DNA of 7,218 nt, from assembly GCA_035527515.1 (NCBI GenBank), contig DATLAJ010000094.1:1-7218 (forward strand), given 5' to 3'. A program made the position numbers and the translations under genes. This DNA is from a bacterium. Lineage in GTDB: Bacteria; B130-G9. How positions within the stretch are numbered: the stretch's first letter is position 1; each line of letters starts with the position of its first letter. The notes under the pieces are model-generated. The model was not told the DNA's origin. It made no database searches and was given only the letters and a program-made list of their open reading frames with translations. Below are positions 6,214 to 7,218 of the stretch, in pieces.

Positions 6214-6594
6214 TTGGCAAGAATAGCAGGAGTGGACCTTCCGAAGGATAGAAGGGTGGAGGTTGGTCTAACCTACATTTTCGGGATAGGTCGGACGAGT
6301 TCCAGGAGGATACTGAAGGAGACGGAGGTCGGGGCGGATATTCGTGTGGACAAGCTCACGGAGGAGCAGGTCAGCAAGCTTCGGCAGGTGATCGAGCGTA
6401 AGTTGAAGGTTGAGGGCGAGCTGCGGCAGGAGATATCGATGAACATCAAGCGTTTGAAAGATATCGGCTGCCACCGGGGTCTGAGGCATAGGCGTCGTCT
6501 GCCTGTTAGGGGGCAGAGGACGAGGACGAATGCGAGGACTCATAAGGGTCCGAGGCCAGGGATTGGGATGAAGAAGAAGGCCAAGAAGGTATAG
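6214..6594 (+). CDS. rpsM: 30S ribosomal protein S13 (uS13)
   Basis: S13 lies in the head of the 30S subunit, bridges to L5 of the large subunit, and reaches P-site tRNA with its C-terminal tail. The 126-residue product has [10 protein letters not shown], then [16 protein letters not shown] (helix-two-turn-helix, about 19-34), [20 protein letters not shown] (81-100) and [14 protein letters not shown] (101-114), ending in a lysine-rich KKKAKKV tail. TTG 6214 is the start: it gives the family N-terminus exactly, and GGGAG at 6200-6204 lies 9 nt upstream. The 25-nt gap after rpmJ is too short to hold an E. coli-type S4-binding pseudoknot leader. It ends in TAG; 79 nt follow before rpsK. Confidence 0.97.
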   Translation: MARIAGVDLPKDRRVEVGLTYIFGIGRTSSRRILKETEVGADIRVDKLTEEQVSKLRQVIERKLKVEGELRQEISMNIKRLKDIGCHRGLRHRRRLPVRGQRTRTNARTHKGPRPGIGMKKKAKKV

Positions 6595-6673
6595 CTGGGC
6601 CTCGAATGTTTGGGTAGTTGTGAGTCTTCGTATTTATTCGCGAGTTATTTTGAGCAATTGTTAGGTAGGGATT
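6595..6673 (+). other. Largest non-coding gap (rpsM-rpsK, 79 nt)
   Basis: This spacer is several times longer than most in the cluster and visibly more AT-rich than the genes around it. I see no gene, no clear stem-loop with U-run and no good sigma-70 promoter in it; the closest match (TTGGGT, 15 nt, TATTTA at 6610-6636) has a short spacer and is not convincing. The rpsK ribosome binding site is at its 3' end. Confidence 0.5.
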
Positions 6674-7078
6674 ATGGCAAAAGCCGTCAAGAGGAAAGGC
6701 CGACGGGTAGCAAAGCGCAAGGAGAAGCGAGTTGTTCCCGAGGGTGTGATTCACATCCAATCGACGTTCAACAACACGATTATTACAGTAGCTGACAGGT
6801 ATGGGAACGTGATTGCGTGGTCGAGTGCTGGCAAGATGGGTTTCAAGGGCTCGAGAAAGGGGACGCCGTTTGGGGCGCAGGTAGCGGCGCGTGCGGCGGC
6901 GCAATCAGCGATTGTGATGGGCATGCGGAAGGCTGAGCTTTACGTGAAGGGGCCGGGCTCTGGCCGGGACACCGCGATGAAGGCGTTGCAGTCAGAGGGG
7001 ATAGAGGTAACGCTGATGCGGGACGTTACGCCGATCCCGCACGATGGTTGCAGGGCTCCGAAGCGGCGTAGAGTCTAA
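6674..7078 (+). CDS. rpsK: 30S ribosomal protein S11 (uS11)
   Basis: S11 forms the platform of the 30S subunit near the E-site mRNA. The 134-residue product has a lysine/arginine-rich N-terminus (1-19), then [18 protein letters not shown] (24-41), [20 protein letters not shown] (44-63), [30 protein letters not shown] and the tail [19 protein letters not shown]. The tail has Asp124 where E. coli has Asn119, the residue known to become isoaspartate (see findings). ATG 6674 follows AGGTAGGG at 6663-6670. It ends in TAA, and rpsD starts 31 nt later. Confidence 0.97.
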   Translation: MAKAVKRKGRRVAKRKEKRVVPEGVIHIQSTFNNTIITVADRYGNVIAWSSAGKMGFKGSRKGTPFGAQVAARAAAQSAIVMGMRKAELYVKGPGSGRDTAMKALQSEGIEVTLMRDVTPIPHDGCRAPKRRRV

Positions 7079-7098
7079 GTTCACTTAGGACTTATTTT

Positions 7099-7103
7099 GG
7101 GAG
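7099..7103 (+). promoter_or_regulatory. Ribosome binding site for rpsD (TTG start)
   Basis: GGGAG in the rpsK-rpsD gap ends 6 nt before TTG 7110. Confidence 0.7.
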
Positions 7104-7109
7104 AGTCAT

Positions 7110-7218
7110 TTGGGTAGGTATTTGGGCGCGTCCTGCAAGCTGTGCAGGCGAGAGAACGAGAAGCTCTTTTTGAAGGGTGAGCGTTGTACTTCTGCTAAGT
7201 GCGCGCTTGGCAGGCACA
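7110..7218 (+). CDS. rpsD: 30S ribosomal protein S4 (uS4), zinc-binding form, 5' end only
   Basis: The first 36 codons of rpsD are present before the window ends. They read [20 protein letters not shown] and continue [16 protein letters not shown]. Cysteines at 9, 12, 26 and 31 (CxxC, x13, C-x4-C) match the zinc-binding N-terminus of C+ S4 proteins such as that of Thermus thermophilus; E. coli S4 lacks this set. S4 nucleates 30S assembly on the 5' domain of 16S rRNA and in E. coli represses the alpha operon. TTG 7110 is the start: it gives MGRY and has GGGAG 6 nt upstream at 7099-7103. Most of the gene, and probably rpoA and rplQ, lie beyond the window. Confidence 0.95.
   Translation, partial: MGRYLGASCKLCRRENEKLFLKGERCTSAKCALGRH

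Noticed and set aside
6610-6636. Possible sigma-70 promoter (TTGGGT and TATTTA) before rpsK
   Set aside because: The spacer is 15 nt and neither hexamer is a good match, so it cannot be told apart from chance in an AT-richer gap.

Overview
The window is a stretch of a bacterial ribosomal-protein supercluster (spc operon running into the alpha operon), all on the + strand and almost fully coding. Order: rplN (3' end only), rplX, rplE, rpsN (zinc type), rpsH, rplF, rplR, rpsE, rpmD, rplO, secY, adk, infA, rpmJ, rpsM, rpsK, rpsD (5' end only). Fifteen genes are complete and two are cut by the window edges. The longest non-coding gap is 79 nt (between rpsM and rpsK). I see no mobile element, CRISPR array, tRNA, rRNA or convincing terminator or promoter, which fits one long co-transcribed unit whose promoter lies upstream of the window.

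Organism: a bacterium, since L14-L24-L5-S14-S8-L6-L18-S5-L30-L15-SecY is the bacterial spc order and the proteins are bacterial in form. adk and infA between secY and rpmJ argue against an enteric gammaproteobacterium, where secY is followed directly by rpmJ. rpsD after rpsK argues against Bacillus-like genomes. The phylum cannot be fixed by eye. GC content looks moderate (roughly half). Zinc-binding (C+) forms of L24, S14, L36 and S4 plus a four-cysteine Adk lid are all present.

How the genes work together: 1-3763 encodes proteins of the large subunit (L14, L24, L5, L6, L18, L30, L15) and small subunit (S14, S8, S5). 3766-5814 encodes the SecY translocation channel and adenylate kinase. 5818-7218 encodes initiation factor IF-1, L36 and the small-subunit proteins S13, S11 and S4. 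Very short spacers and two overlaps (ATGA at rplN/rplX; 8 nt at rpmD/rplO) suggest translational coupling.

This is a housekeeping locus and I found no novel system in it. The unusual features are its translation signals: about half of the starts are TTG or GTG, and 10 of 16 visible stops are TAG, both surprising for ribosomal-protein genes. Other points are a roughly 24-residue extra segment in the last periplasmic loop of SecY, an Asp encoded at the S11 site where E. coli carries an isoaspartate made from Asn, a divergent C-terminal motif in S8, and a perfect 9-bp inverted repeat inside rplF.
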